This document shows, piece after piece, positions 35,888-44,589 of a stretch of 64,000 nt of DNA. Below the pieces are notes generated by a model. The model worked only from the letters and a program-made list of their open reading frames with translations, was not told where the DNA came from and made no database searches. The DNA comes from an uncultured Cetobacterium sp. (GTDB lineage Bacteria > Fusobacteriota > Fusobacteriia > Fusobacteriales > Fusobacteriaceae). The stretch spans positions 1 through 64,000 of the forward strand of contig NZ_CAMFHX010000012.1 in assembly GCF_945952365.1 (NCBI RefSeq). The letters run 5' to 3'. The first letter of the stretch is position 1, and every line of letters starts with the position of its first letter. A program made the translations under genes and the position numbers.

Positions 35888-35901
35888 CAACTTGTATATT
35901 A
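35888..35901 (-). promoter_or_regulatory. operator copy overlapping the regulator promoter
   Basis: On the minus strand this reads TAATATACAAGTTG and starts at the -10 (TAATAT) of a promoter with -35 TTGCTT 17 bp upstream. The same 14 bases occur in opposite orientation at 36025-36038. It is probably the binding site through which the FadR-type protein controls its own gene. Confidence 0.65.
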
Positions 35902-35992
35902 GCATTTTTAAATATTTAAAGCAACATATCGCTATATATATTTTATTTATGACTTATTTTGATATTTTAAATACAGAAAAAAAACAAAAAAT

Positions 35993-36021
35993 TTGACAAA
36001 AAAACACATTTAGAGTATATA
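35993..36021 (+). promoter_or_regulatory. sigma70-type promoter of the hexuronate operon
   Basis: TTGACA, a 17-nt spacer and TATATA. The spacing is ideal. It is followed directly by the 14-bp operator at 36025-36038, which would cover the transcription start. The first gene begins at 36071 after a GGAGG ribosome site. Confidence 0.75.
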
Positions 36022-36024
36022 TAT

Positions 36025-36038
36025 TAATATACAAGTTG
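36025..36038 (+). promoter_or_regulatory. operator copy downstream of the operon promoter
   Basis: TAATATACAAGTTG is an exact inverted copy of the site at 35888-35901. It sits at about the transcription start of the TRAP/uxu promoter. It resembles a half of the TTGTATACAA-type sites of the UxuR/FadR group. Confidence 0.65.
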
Positions 36039-36070
36039 AGAGAAAGATAAAAAATGGAGGTTTAAAAATT

Positions 36071-37048
36071 ATGAGAAGAATTTTAAATTTAGTTTTATTT
36101 CTGTTTATTGCAACAATTAGCTTTTCTTTTTTCGGTGGTAAAGGAAAATCCGTGGAATGGAAATTAGGTCATAACGCTAATACAGACCATATTTGGCATG
36201 AAACAGCAGTGAAATTTTCTGAGATAGTTGATGAAAAAACGGATGGAAAATTAAAAGTTAAAATTTTTCCAAATGGACAATTGGGATCTGAAACAGATAT
36301 GATCAATAGTGTGAGATTAGGAACGCTAGATATGGTTCTAACAGGAGAAACATTACAAAACTGGGCGCCAAAAGCTGCACTAATGGCTGTACCTTATGCT
36401 TTCAGAGATTTAGATCATATGAATACAGTTTTAAATGGACCAATAGGTGAAGAGATAAAAACAAATATACAAGCTAACGCAGGATTAATTCCTTTGTATT
36501 ATCATGAAAGAGCACCTAGAAATCTGACTACAAATAGAGATATAAAATCAGTAGAGGATTTAAAAGGTTTAATAATTAGAGTTCCAGATGTACCAATTTT
36601 CGTTAAAACTTGGGAAGTTTTAGGGGCTAAACCAACACCGATGTCATTACAAGAGGTGTTTACATCACTTCAGCAAAATACAATACATGCTCAAGAAAAT
36701 CCATATGATTTAGTTTATAGTTTAGGATTCTATGAGGTTCAAAAGAATGCCTATGAAACAGAGCATGTAATTCAGTGGATATATGCCACTGTAGGAGAAA
36801 AACAGTTCAATAAATTATCGCCAGAGATGCAAAAAGCTGTTTTAGAAGCATCTGAAGAAGCACAAATATATGCTCAAGGAAAGTTTAAAGATTTTGTGGT
36901 TACAGCTAAGCAGAATCTAATAGATAAAGGAATGAAAATAATTCCTGTAAATAAAGAGGAGTATCAAAATAAAATAATGCCAGAGATGCAAAAGATTTTA
37001 ACACCAGAGCAATATGAGTTATATCTAAAAATAGTTGAAACAAAATAG
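36071..37048 (+). CDS. TRAP transporter substrate-binding protein (DctP)
   Basis: A 325-residue secreted protein: signal peptide about residues 1-20 (ILNLVLFLFIATISFSFF), then a mature DctP fold with KLGHNANTDHIWHETAVKF, DLKGLIIRVPDVPIFVKTWEVLGAKPTPM (the conserved Arg that binds the carboxylate) and QENPYDLVYSLGFYEV. It captures a carboxylated sugar in the periplasm. With mannonate/fructuronate genes downstream, the substrate is probably a hexuronate or an aldonate such as gulonate. It is the first gene of the operon and is regulated by the 14-bp operator. Confidence 0.88.
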   Translation: MRRILNLVLFLFIATISFSFFGGKGKSVEWKLGHNANTDHIWHETAVKFSEIVDEKTDGKLKVKIFPNGQLGSETDMINSVRLGTLDMVLTGETLQNWAPKAALMAVPYAFRDLDHMNTVLNGPIGEEIKTNIQANAGLIPLYYHERAPRNLTTNRDIKSVEDLKGLIIRVPDVPIFVKTWEVLGAKPTPMSLQEVFTSLQQNTIHAQENPYDLVYSLGFYEVQKNAYETEHVIQWIYATVGEKQFNKLSPEMQKAVLEASEEAQIYAQGKFKDFVVTAKQNLIDKGMKIIPVNKEEYQNKIMPEMQKILTPEQYELYLKIVETK

Positions 37049-37063
37049 AAAGGAACGGTAATT

Positions 37064-37576
37064 ATGAAAAAGGGGTATATAGAAAAAACATTAGAGATTA
37101 TGGTAATACTAAGTTTCTTTATGTTGATATCAGTTGTTTTTCTACAAGTATTTGCAAGGTTCTTTTTACCAAAAGCTCCATCTTGGACAGAGGAGCTTTC
37201 AAGATTTTTATTTATATATTCAATTATGACAGCGGCACCTTTAGCTTTAAAAAGAAAAGAGTTTGTTAGAGTTGATATTATCTTAATAAAATTGAATAAA
37301 AAAGTTCAAGAGGTATTAGAGGTAATAACATATATATTACTAAACATATTTTTCTTAATTATAGCGTATGAAGGGTATACATTTGGAGCGTTGGGATTGA
37401 GACAAACATCTCCTGCTATGGGAATACCAATGTATTTATCATATGGAACAATTTGCTATTCGGGTGTGTTTCTACTAATATATGGTCTTCAAATTCTTAA
37501 AGAGAAGATTTTAAAGAACTCTGAAAAAGAAATTGAAAACCCAGTTTTAGAGGAGGGAGAGGTAGAATGGAACTAG
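37064..37576 (+). CDS. TRAP transporter small membrane subunit (DctQ)
   Basis: A 170-residue protein with four membrane helices, the DctQ-typical ARFFLPKAPSWTEELSRFLFIYSIMTAAPLALKR block (about residues 28-64) and LRQTSPAMGIPMYLSYG near the last helices. It partners with the large DctM subunit, whose gene overlaps its end by 10 nt. Together with DctP they form a sodium-driven importer. Confidence 0.88.
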   Translation: MKKGYIEKTLEIMVILSFFMLISVVFLQVFARFFLPKAPSWTEELSRFLFIYSIMTAAPLALKRKEFVRVDIILIKLNKKVQEVLEVITYILLNIFFLIIAYEGYTFGALGLRQTSPAMGIPMYLSYGTICYSGVFLLIYGLQILKEKILKNSEKEIENPVLEEGEVEWN

Positions 37577-38841
37577 TACTGTTTGGAATATTTTTTATAC
37601 TTCTATTCATAGGAGTACCAGTAGCATTTTGTTTGGGGCTTTCATCGTTTGTATACCTATTACTAGCAGATATCCCTCTTGTTGTAATTCCTCAAAAGAT
37701 GTATGCAGGAATAGATTCATTTACTCTTCTATGTATTCCTGGATTTGTATTAGCTGGAAATCTAATGAATGGTGGTGGAATAACAGAAAGAATTATAAAG
37801 TTTTGTAACGCTTTTGTGGGACATATAAAAGGTGGGTTAGGATTAGCCAATATAGGGTCTTCGATGGTATTTGCAGGAATATCTGGAACAGCTTTAGCTG
37901 ATACAGCGAGTATTGGTGGAATAATGATACCTGCTATGAAAAAAGAGGGGTATAATGCTGATTATGCTGTTGCAGTTACAGCAGCCTCATCAACAATAGG
38001 ACCAATAATACCTCCAAGTTTACCTATGATTATTGTTGGAACTCTTACAGGAATATCTGTATCAAAGATGTTTTTAGCGGGAGCTATTCCCGGCTTACTT
38101 TTAGGACTTGGAATGATGGCAGTTTCATATAGAATATCATTGAAAAAAGGTCATCCTCAAGGGGTTAAAGTCAGTTTAAAAGAGAAAATAATCTGCTTTA
38201 AGGATGCTTTTTGGGCAATAATGCTGACAGTATTGATTTTATTTGGAATTTTAGGAGGGGTATTTACTCCAACTGAAGCTTCTATAGCAGCGGTTTTATA
38301 TGCAATTATAGTTGGTAAATTTATATACAAAGAGCTTAAATTGAAAGATCTTCCAAAAATTTTATTGGACTCTATGGTAGGAACTTCAGCAATAATGTTA
38401 TTGGTTGGATTTGCAAATATCTTTGCTTGGATTTTAACAAGTCAACAAGTCCCCCAAGCTATAGCTGAAGGTGTACTGGGGATATCACAAAACAAATATG
38501 TTGTGTTGATATTAATAAATCTACTTTTACTATTTGTTGGAACGTTTATGGAAACTATAGCAGCTTTAGTTATACTGTTTCCAGTTTTATTAGGTATAGT
38601 TACTCCGTTAGGAGTAGATCCTATTCAATTTGGTGTAATAGTTGTTTTAAATTTAATAATAGGATTGACTACACCACCGGTTGGAGTATGCTTATTCGTA
38701 GCATCAAGTATAGGAAAAATTTCTATGGGAGAAGCAATAAAAGCGATTATGCCGTTTTTATTAATCAGTTTAGTTGTACTAGGAATGGTAACATTTATTC
38801 CAGAGATAAGTTTGTATTTACCAAATCTAATATTAGGATAA
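37567..38841 (+). CDS. TRAP transporter large permease subunit (DctM)
   Basis: A 424-residue polytopic protein with the DctM patterns: FLLIG-type start (FFILLFIGVPVAFCLGLSSF), the SGTALADTASIGGIMIPAMKKEGY block, AASSTIGPIIPPSLPMII, and VLNLIIGLTTPPVGVCLFVASSIG near the C-terminus. This subunit carries the substrate and sodium path. Its overlap with the small-subunit gene indicates coupled translation. Confidence 0.9.
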   Translation: MELVLFGIFFILLFIGVPVAFCLGLSSFVYLLLADIPLVVIPQKMYAGIDSFTLLCIPGFVLAGNLMNGGGITERIIKFCNAFVGHIKGGLGLANIGSSMVFAGISGTALADTASIGGIMIPAMKKEGYNADYAVAVTAASSTIGPIIPPSLPMIIVGTLTGISVSKMFLAGAIPGLLLGLGMMAVSYRISLKKGHPQGVKVSLKEKIICFKDAFWAIMLTVLILFGILGGVFTPTEASIAAVLYAIIVGKFIYKELKLKDLPKILLDSMVGTSAIMLLVGFANIFAWILTSQQVPQAIAEGVLGISQNKYVVLILINLLLLFVGTFMETIAALVILFPVLLGIVTPLGVDPIQFGVIVVLNLIIGLTTPPVGVCLFVASSIGKISMGEAIKAIMPFLLISLVVLGMVTFIPEISLYLPNLILG

Positions 38842-38853
38842 AAAGGAGAGCAA

Positions 38854-39870
38854 ATGAAGGCGATAATAGTTTCTAAACCAAAAGAGTTACAGATTGTAGA
38901 AAGAGAGATACCAAAAATATCAGAAGCAACAGATGTACTAGTAAAAATAAAAGCAGCAGGAATTTGTGGTTCTGATGTTCATATATATCATGGAACATCA
39001 CCCGTAGCAACTTATCCAAGAGTAATAGGACATGAGATGGTAGGAGAGGTTGTAGGTTTAGGAGAGGATGTTAGAGATTTAAAAGTTGGTGATAAAGTTG
39101 TAGTTGAACCTATGATAGCATGTTGTGAATGTTATGCATGTAAATCAGGAAGACCAAATGCGTGTTCGAGTTTAAAAGTTAGAGGTTGTCATGTAGATGG
39201 AGGATTCCAAGAGTATTATATAGCTCCGAGAAAAAATATATTTAAATTTGATGATTCAATATCATGGGAAGAAGCAGCTATGATTGAACCTTATACAATA
39301 GCAGATCAAATAACATGGAGAGCTGATATAAGAAAAGGTGATTATGTATTTATAATTGGAGCAGGTCCTATAGGACTTTGTGTCCTAGAGATGGCAAAAT
39401 TAAAGGGTGGAATTTGTATAATTTCAGATTTTAACGAAAAGAGATTGGGTGTTGCAAAAGAACTTGGAGCTGATTATGTAATAAATCCAAATTTAGAGGA
39501 TCCTTTAGCTAGAGTTAAAGAGATAACAAATGGAATGGGATCAAACGTTACTATAGATGCAGTTTGTTTACCGAAAACTTTTGAGCAAGCTATTGAGATA
39601 ACATCTGTAGCTGGAAGAGTTATGTGTTTAGGATTCTCGAAAGATACCTCAGAGATAGCTCAGCTAGGAATAACAATAAAAGAGTTAGATGTAAGAGGAT
39701 CAAGACATCAAACACATAAGTTTGCAAATGTTGTTCAACTTTTCAATGATAGAAAATTACAAGCTAAAAGATTGGTATCAAATGTAATTCCTTTTGAAGA
39801 GGTTGATAAGGCTATGGACTTAATTGAAAATAAACCAAATGAAATTTGTAAAATAGTACTAACATTCTAA
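38854..39870 (+). CDS. zinc-dependent sugar-acid dehydrogenase (MDR family)
   Basis: A 338-residue medium-chain dehydrogenase. Catalytic zinc ligands are in AGICGSDVHIYHG and GHEMVGEVVG, the structural zinc cysteines in CCECYACKSGRPNAC (about residues 89-103), and the NAD-binding VFIIGAGPIGLCVLEMAK near 166. It resembles the RspB/LgoD/GulD type that oxidises L-gulonate or L-galactonate at C5, giving fructuronate or tagaturonate. Since UxuB and UxuA follow, L-gulonate to D-fructuronate is the best fit, but an L-idonate-type activity cannot be ruled out. No glucuronate isomerase gene (uxaC) is in the operon. Confidence 0.75.
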   Translation: MKAIIVSKPKELQIVEREIPKISEATDVLVKIKAAGICGSDVHIYHGTSPVATYPRVIGHEMVGEVVGLGEDVRDLKVGDKVVVEPMIACCECYACKSGRPNACSSLKVRGCHVDGGFQEYYIAPRKNIFKFDDSISWEEAAMIEPYTIADQITWRADIRKGDYVFIIGAGPIGLCVLEMAKLKGGICIISDFNEKRLGVAKELGADYVINPNLEDPLARVKEITNGMGSNVTIDAVCLPKTFEQAIEITSVAGRVMCLGFSKDTSEIAQLGITIKELDVRGSRHQTHKFANVVQLFNDRKLQAKRLVSNVIPFEEVDKAMDLIENKPNEICKIVLTF

Positions 39871-39890
39871 TCAGGGAGAGATAAAATAAT

Positions 39891-40964
39891 ATGAAGATGA
39901 CTTTTAGATGGTATGGAGAGGGAAATGATAGCGTTGAGCTATCTCAAATTAGACAGATTCCTGGAGTAGAAGGAGTTGTTTGGGCTTTACATGATGTTCC
40001 AGTAGGAGATGTGTGGCCTATGGAAAGAATATTAGAAGTTAAAAATCAAGCTGAAAAAGCAGGGTTACATATAGATGTTGTTGAAAGTGTAAATGTGCAT
40101 GAGGATATAAAGTTAGGCCTACCAACAAGAGATATGTATATAGAGAACTACAAGAAAACTATTGAGAATTTAGCTAAAGTAGGAGTTAAAGTTATATGTT
40201 ATAACTTTATGCCTGTGTTTGATTGGACAAGAACTGATTTATTTAAAGAGTTAGAAGACGGATCAACAGCTCTTTTTTATGAAAATGCAAAAGTTGCAGA
40301 TGTAGATCCAATGGAACTTATAAAAACTGTAAGTAAAGGTAGTGAAGGGTATACAATGCCTGGATGGGAACCTGAAAAATTTGCTAGACTTGAAAGTTTA
40401 TTTGCAGCGTATAAGGATATAGATGATGAGAAATTATGGGAAAATTTAAAATATTTCTTAGAGCAGATAGTCCCTGTAGCAGAGATAAATGGAATAAAAA
40501 TGGCGATTCATCCAGATGATCCACCTTGGTCAATCTTTGGGTTACCAAGACTTATGACATCTGGAGATAATCTTAGAAGATTACTTAATTTAGTAGATAG
40601 TCCTTCAAATGGATTAACACTTTGTTCGGGATCTTTAGGTGCTAGTCCTAAAAATGATATTCCAAGTATTGTTAGAGAGTTTGCAGATAGAATTCCATTT
40701 ACTCATATAAGAAATGTTAAGATATATGAAAATGGAGATTTTATTGAAACATCTCATAGAACTTGTGATGGATCAATAGATATATATGATGTAGTTAAAG
40801 CGTATCACGAGGCAGGATTTAAAGGATATGCAAGACCAGATCATGGAAGACATATATGGGGAGAAAAGTGCAGACCAGGTTATGGATTATATGATAGAGC
40901 TCTAGGAATAATGTATATGTGGGGAATTTGGGATAGTTTAAACAGACAGGAAAAGAGGGACTAG
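39891..40964 (+). CDS. uxuA: mannonate dehydratase
   Basis: A 357-residue TIM-barrel protein: MTFRWYGEGNDSVELSQIRQIPGVEGVVWALHDVPVGDVW at the N-terminus, CYNFMPVFDWTRTD, MAIHPDDPPWSIFGLPR (metal-binding His/Asp), FTHIRNVK and DHGRHIWGEKCRPGYGLYDRALGIMYM near the end, all hallmarks of UxuA. It dehydrates D-mannonate to 2-keto-3-deoxygluconate. The KDG kinase and aldolase are not in the window. It is followed 3 nt later by the fructuronate reductase gene. Confidence 0.93.
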   Translation: MKMTFRWYGEGNDSVELSQIRQIPGVEGVVWALHDVPVGDVWPMERILEVKNQAEKAGLHIDVVESVNVHEDIKLGLPTRDMYIENYKKTIENLAKVGVKVICYNFMPVFDWTRTDLFKELEDGSTALFYENAKVADVDPMELIKTVSKGSEGYTMPGWEPEKFARLESLFAAYKDIDDEKLWENLKYFLEQIVPVAEINGIKMAIHPDDPPWSIFGLPRLMTSGDNLRRLLNLVDSPSNGLTLCSGSLGASPKNDIPSIVREFADRIPFTHIRNVKIYENGDFIETSHRTCDGSIDIYDVVKAYHEAGFKGYARPDHGRHIWGEKCRPGYGLYDRALGIMYMWGIWDSLNRQEKRD

Positions 40965-40967
40965 ATT

Positions 40968-42446
40968 ATGAATGAAAAAATTAAACTTCAATCTCCAAAA
41001 TGGCTTCACTTTGGTGCTGGAAATATATTTAGAGCATATATGGGAAAGGTTCAACAAACTCTTATAGAAAAAGGTTTAGAAAATAGTGGAATTGTTGTAG
41101 CAGAAACTTTTGATGGAGAGATTATACAAAAAGCTTTTAAGCCATATGATAACAAAACTATCTTGGTTACTTTAGATAAAAAAGGGGAATTTAAACCAGA
41201 AATTATTTGGAGTATAGTTGAGAGTATTGATGTAACATCAGATGGAATGAGTATAGTTGAAGAGATCTGTCAGGATGAGAAGTTACAAATAATAAGTTTT
41301 ACAATAACAGAGAAGGGGTATAGCTTCAGAGATGGAATCATTACTTCTGATCACTTGATGTCTAAGGTGACATCATTGCTTTATTCACGTTATAAAAAAA
41401 ATGCAGCACCGATAGCACTGTTAAGCATGGATAATTGTTCTGCTAATGGAGATAAGCTGAAAAATGCGATTGTATCTGTTGCACAAGAGTGGGTAAAAAA
41501 TGATGTTGTAGAAAAAGAATTTTTAGATTATCTTTTAGATGAGAAGAAAGTTAGTTATCCAATAACAATGATAGATAAGATAACTCCAAGACCAGCCATA
41601 GAGGTTAAAAAGTTTTTAGAAGAAGCTGGTTTTGAAAATATGGATATAGTTATAACAAGTAAAAATACTTATACAGCCCCATTTGTAAATGCTGAAGTTC
41701 CGGAATATTTTGTTGTTGAAGATAAGTTTCCAAATGGAAGACCAAAATTTGAAGAAGCTGGGGTTATATTGACTGATAGAGAGTCTGTCGAAAAAGCTGA
41801 AAGAATGAAGGTAACTACTTGTCTTAATCCATTACATACAGCATTAGCAATATATGGGTGTTTACTAAATAAAAAGACTATCGCAGAGTGTATGCAGGAT
41901 CAGGTTTTAAGTAATTTAGTTAGAAAGATAGGATATGAAGAGTCGCTTATAGTTGTTGAGAATCCGAAAATAATAGATCCTAAAAAGTTTTTAGAAGAGG
42001 TGTTAGAAGAAAGATTTGCTAATCCATTTATTCCAGATCAACCACAAAGGATAGCAACAGATACTTCTCAAAAAGTTGGGATTAGATTTGGTGAAACTAT
42101 TAAAGCGTATGTAGCAGATGAAAAGTTAGATGTAAGAAATTTAAAGTATATTCCTTTAGTTATAGCTGGTTGGATGCGTTATCTAATGGGAGTAGATGAT
42201 AGTGGAGCGATGATGACTTTGAGTAGTGATCCACTATTAGAAGAGTTGAAAGCTAATTTGAATAGTATAAAATACTTAGATTCTAGTAGTTATGAAAAAG
42301 GAAAGCTGAATAAGATTCTTTCAAATAAAAATATATTTGGAGTTGATTTAGTTCAAATTGGAATGGCTGATTTAATTGAAGAGTATTTCTTAGGTATGAT
42401 GAAAGAGGTTGGTGGAGTTAGGAAAACTTTGGAAAGAATATTATAA
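40968..42446 (+). CDS. uxuB: D-fructuronate reductase (mannitol dehydrogenase family)
   Basis: A 492-residue long-chain polyol dehydrogenase: LHFGAGNIFRAYMGKV (NAD binding), SFTITEKGYS, SMDNCSANGDKLKNAI, PITMIDKITPRP (catalytic Lys-x5-10-type block) and CLNPLHTALAIYG. It reduces D-fructuronate to D-mannonate with NADH, feeding UxuA. It is the last gene of the hexuronate operon, which ends in the hairpin at 42451-42481. Confidence 0.9.
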   Translation: MNEKIKLQSPKWLHFGAGNIFRAYMGKVQQTLIEKGLENSGIVVAETFDGEIIQKAFKPYDNKTILVTLDKKGEFKPEIIWSIVESIDVTSDGMSIVEEICQDEKLQIISFTITEKGYSFRDGIITSDHLMSKVTSLLYSRYKKNAAPIALLSMDNCSANGDKLKNAIVSVAQEWVKNDVVEKEFLDYLLDEKKVSYPITMIDKITPRPAIEVKKFLEEAGFENMDIVITSKNTYTAPFVNAEVPEYFVVEDKFPNGRPKFEEAGVILTDRESVEKAERMKVTTCLNPLHTALAIYGCLLNKKTIAECMQDQVLSNLVRKIGYEESLIVVENPKIIDPKKFLEEVLEERFANPFIPDQPQRIATDTSQKVGIRFGETIKAYVADEKLDVRNLKYIPLVIAGWMRYLMGVDDSGAMMTLSSDPLLEELKANLNSIKYLDSSSYEKGKLNKILSNKNIFGVDLVQIGMADLIEEYFLGMMKEVGGVRKTLERIL

Positions 42447-42450
42447 GTAG

Positions 42451-42481
42451 AAAAGAGCTAGTTTCGCCACTAGCTCTTTTT
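42451..42481. terminator. bidirectional terminator, AGAGCTAG stem
   Basis: AAAAGAGCTAG and CTAGCTCTTTT around a TTTCGCCA loop. It ends the hexuronate operon on the plus strand. On the minus strand it is the 3' hairpin of the small-RNA-like element that ends the operon coming from 44444. Confidence 0.85.
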
Positions 42482-42518
42482 AAATACAACGAAACTTACG
42501 TCATTGAATATTTTGTTT
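42451..42518 (-). ncRNA. antitoxin-like RNA element (second copy) in the 3' UTR
   Basis: The minus-strand sequence is a homologue of the small RNA at 48688-48762 over about 65 nt: an A-rich start, the hairpin CAATGA-CGTAAGTT-TCGTTG (one arm base changed, A-U becoming G-U paired), then the AGAGCTAG terminator. It lies right after the stop codon of the 42517 gene and has no clear promoter of its own, so it is probably a 3'-UTR segment or processed RNA. Its loop matches 11 nt of the 19-residue toxin-like mRNA leader at 48.62 kb. Confidence 0.6.
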
Positions 42519-43098
42519 AATTAGTTGAGTTACTCACTACTTTATCTTGAGAGTTTTCATTCGTTTTTTTATTACTTTTAGCAAAAATAACTTTGATAAT
42601 TTCTTCAATTTTCCCCATAACCTCGTGTGCCCCAAATCCAACTAAAAACCCTATTCCAACTTGGAAGTATAGAGATTCTGTTGTTTCAATATTAGTAGTA
42701 TTTAAGCTTATAAAACCATGTTGAAATAAGCAAATCATAATAGCAGCTAAAACAGCACCTTGAAGAGGTCTATAAAAATACCATAAGAACCATACTTTGA
42801 TATTGAGTGGTCGATAATATTTTTGATTAATAGGTGTTACAGAATGACCTATATTTTGATAAAGAGCTCTTAGTGAGTAAGATGCTCCTCCAATTAATCC
42901 TGCAATAAATACATGGAAAATAATTGAATATATTTTATTATCAGATAAAATATATTGTTTAAAAGTATCGAATATATTTGTGAATAGTGAAGATATTCCG
43001 AAGAGTATAAAGACTAGATTGCAGAAAGCTATAAGTATTATTAAGCTTATATCAGTTTTGTCTAATTTATCTATTTTTACCAAATTATCTGTAGTCAT
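42517..43098 (-). CDS. multi-pass membrane protein, unknown
   Basis: A 193-residue protein with about four hydrophobic segments (near residues 20-42, 60-80, 110-128 and 145-162), a GLIGGASYSLRALYQN motif and a charged, Lys/Asn-rich C-terminal tail. No family is recognised. It has a strong ribosome site (AAAGGAG) and lies 14 nt after the 147-residue gene in the leftward operon headed by the MBL-fold gene. It could be a membrane effector or anchor for the other two proteins; this is inferred from operon layout only. Confidence 0.6.
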   Translation of the reverse strand: MTTDNLVKIDKLDKTDISLIILIAFCNLVFILFGISSLFTNIFDTFKQYILSDNKIYSIIFHVFIAGLIGGASYSLRALYQNIGHSVTPINQKYYRPLNIKVWFLWYFYRPLQGAVLAAIMICLFQHGFISLNTTNIETTESLYFQVGIGFLVGFGAHEVMGKIEEIIKVIFAKSNKKTNENSQDKVVSNSTN

Positions 43099-43112
43099 AG
43101 TTAATCTCCTTT

Positions 43113-43556
43113 TTATATTTTATTGAAAGCATGTCTAAATTTAGGCATACCTGATTTTTTATTGGAATTAAAAAGATTCAGTTCAGAGTGAGTTATATTA
43201 AAAGAAAAATTGAATTCTTCACCAACTAAGAGGTCACTCGTACCATCTTTATTCTGTTCTGAAATATAAATTTTTTTATATTTCAGATGTTTTAGAGTTT
43301 TTAAATTATTAATTTGACATGAATTAATAATTAATCTTTTTTCTAAAATATTTGTATTTATTAAAAAGTTTTTAACAAGATTAGAATGACCACTAATAAA
43401 AAAAACGTCTAATTTATTAGCTGGAAAACTACTATAGATACAAAATTCATTTTTATGCTCTTTGAAGAAAAATTTGAGCTTAAAAATAGTTTCTAAGAAT
43501 TCTAGTCTATTTTTTACCTCATCTTTAGATGTACTTTTATGAATGGCATATCTCAA
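43113..43556 (-). CDS. unknown small protein with GHS...NSC motifs
   Basis: A 147-residue protein of no recognised family. Two adjacent strand-like segments end in DVFFISGHSN (about residues 50-59) and RLIINSCQIN (about 73-82), a His/Cys pair reminiscent of caspase/CHAT folds, although the 23-residue gap between His and Cys is shorter than usual. The C-terminus holds DGTSDLLVGEEFNFSFN and a basic tail. The start is TTG immediately after the MBL gene's stop, with that gene's end (GGAGGAGATGAG) serving as ribosome site, so the two are tightly coupled. It may bind a partner or a substrate of the MBL protein. Confidence 0.55.
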   Translation of the reverse strand: MRYAIHKSTSKDEVKNRLEFLETIFKLKFFFKEHKNEFCIYSSFPANKLDVFFISGHSNLVKNFLINTNILEKRLIINSCQINNLKTLKHLKYKKIYISEQNKDGTSDLLVGEEFNFSFNITHSELNLFNSNKKSGMPKFRHAFNKI

Positions 43557-44444
43557 TTACTCATCTCCTCCTAAGTTACCAGCAATAGAGGCTGAAGAGC
43601 TAAGGAGTAGTGAACATAAAATTTGTCCATCACGTGTATTTTTCATTTTATATCCTGGTTTTTTATAAATCTTATCAGAACCCCCAATTGTGCTTCCGGT
43701 ATTATCAGATACATAATAAATGATATCGTTTTTTCCATAATTTGTTGCCCAGATTTTTAAGGCTTGTTGCTCTTTTCCATGATGCGGTAGCTGAATATGA
43801 TTGTGATCTTTAATAACCTCTTCAATAGCATCAAAACAACTATCTCCGCAAAGTAAGACTTTTGTGTTATTAAATGTAACAGAAACTTGTGTACTAACAG
43901 CATTAATAATAGTTTCATTATTAATAGTATCGCCTTCCCGAGAGTCTAAAGCTTTAGCAACAGCTTCTAAAGTATAGTTTATATCAGGTCCAAGTATCTT
44001 AACATGTGGTGTGATTAGGGTGTTAATACTAGTTAATGTGTCGCAGAGAATCACATTTGTGTTGTTGCTAAGAGAATAAATATTATTGTAGATTTCGGTA
44101 ATATTTTTAGTTACAGACTCTCTAGTTTTTCGATTATCTCCAATTAATTCTAAAAGTTTATCTTTATGTTTAAGAAGTAAAAGTGTGTAAAGGTGAGAAA
44201 TTTTATTATTTTCTATAAGGTGAGGAACTCCCATAAAATGATCGGCATCTTGGTGTGAAAGAATGAGAATAGCTTTCTCATAGTTATTAGTCTTCATATA
44301 TTTAATAACTTCATTAGCGTGCTCAATTGAACCACAATCATAAATAACAAGCTTTCCATTAATATCAATTAAAACACAATCTCCATAATTTGTTGTTGTT
44401 GCATTTGTGTAATGTTTTGAACTTAAAAAATTAATATTTGGCAT
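43557..44444 (-). CDS. MBL-fold hydrolase (ComEC/Rec2-type metallo-beta-lactamase domain)
   Basis: A 295-residue cytoplasmic protein. The N-terminus NYGDCVLIDINGKLVIYDCGS and the metal motif ILSHQDADHFMG (HxDxDH, near residues 63-68), then VLLCGDSCFDAIEEV and IQLPHHGKEQQA (near 212-223), are the ComEC-type MBL signatures. There are no membrane segments, so it is a stand-alone enzyme, not a DNA-uptake channel. Substrates of such proteins are often nucleic acids or nucleotides, but none can be assigned. It is first in the leftward three-gene operon; ribosome site GGAGGG. Confidence 0.8.
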   Translation of the reverse strand: MPNINFLSSKHYTNATTTNYGDCVLIDINGKLVIYDCGSIEHANEVIKYMKTNNYEKAILILSHQDADHFMGVPHLIENNKISHLYTLLLLKHKDKLLELIGDNRKTRESVTKNITEIYNNIYSLSNNTNVILCDTLTSINTLITPHVKILGPDINYTLEAVAKALDSREGDTINNETIINAVSTQVSVTFNNTKVLLCGDSCFDAIEEVIKDHNHIQLPHHGKEQQALKIWATNYGKNDIIYYVSDNTGSTIGGSDKIYKKPGYKMKNTRDGQILCSLLLSSSASIAGNLGGDE

Positions 44445-44589
44445 TTAATTCCCTCCACAAAATATAAAAGTAATAAAAATAGACTCACATCTATACAAGC
44501 CTTAGTAATTATAATGAAAAAATTATTAAGGAAAACTTATGATTGATCAACATATTTATATTATCATAAAATATGTAAAAAATAAATAG

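Noticed and set aside
43557-44444. ComEC DNA-uptake protein
   Set aside because: The MBL domain is of ComEC type but the protein lacks all membrane segments of the channel.
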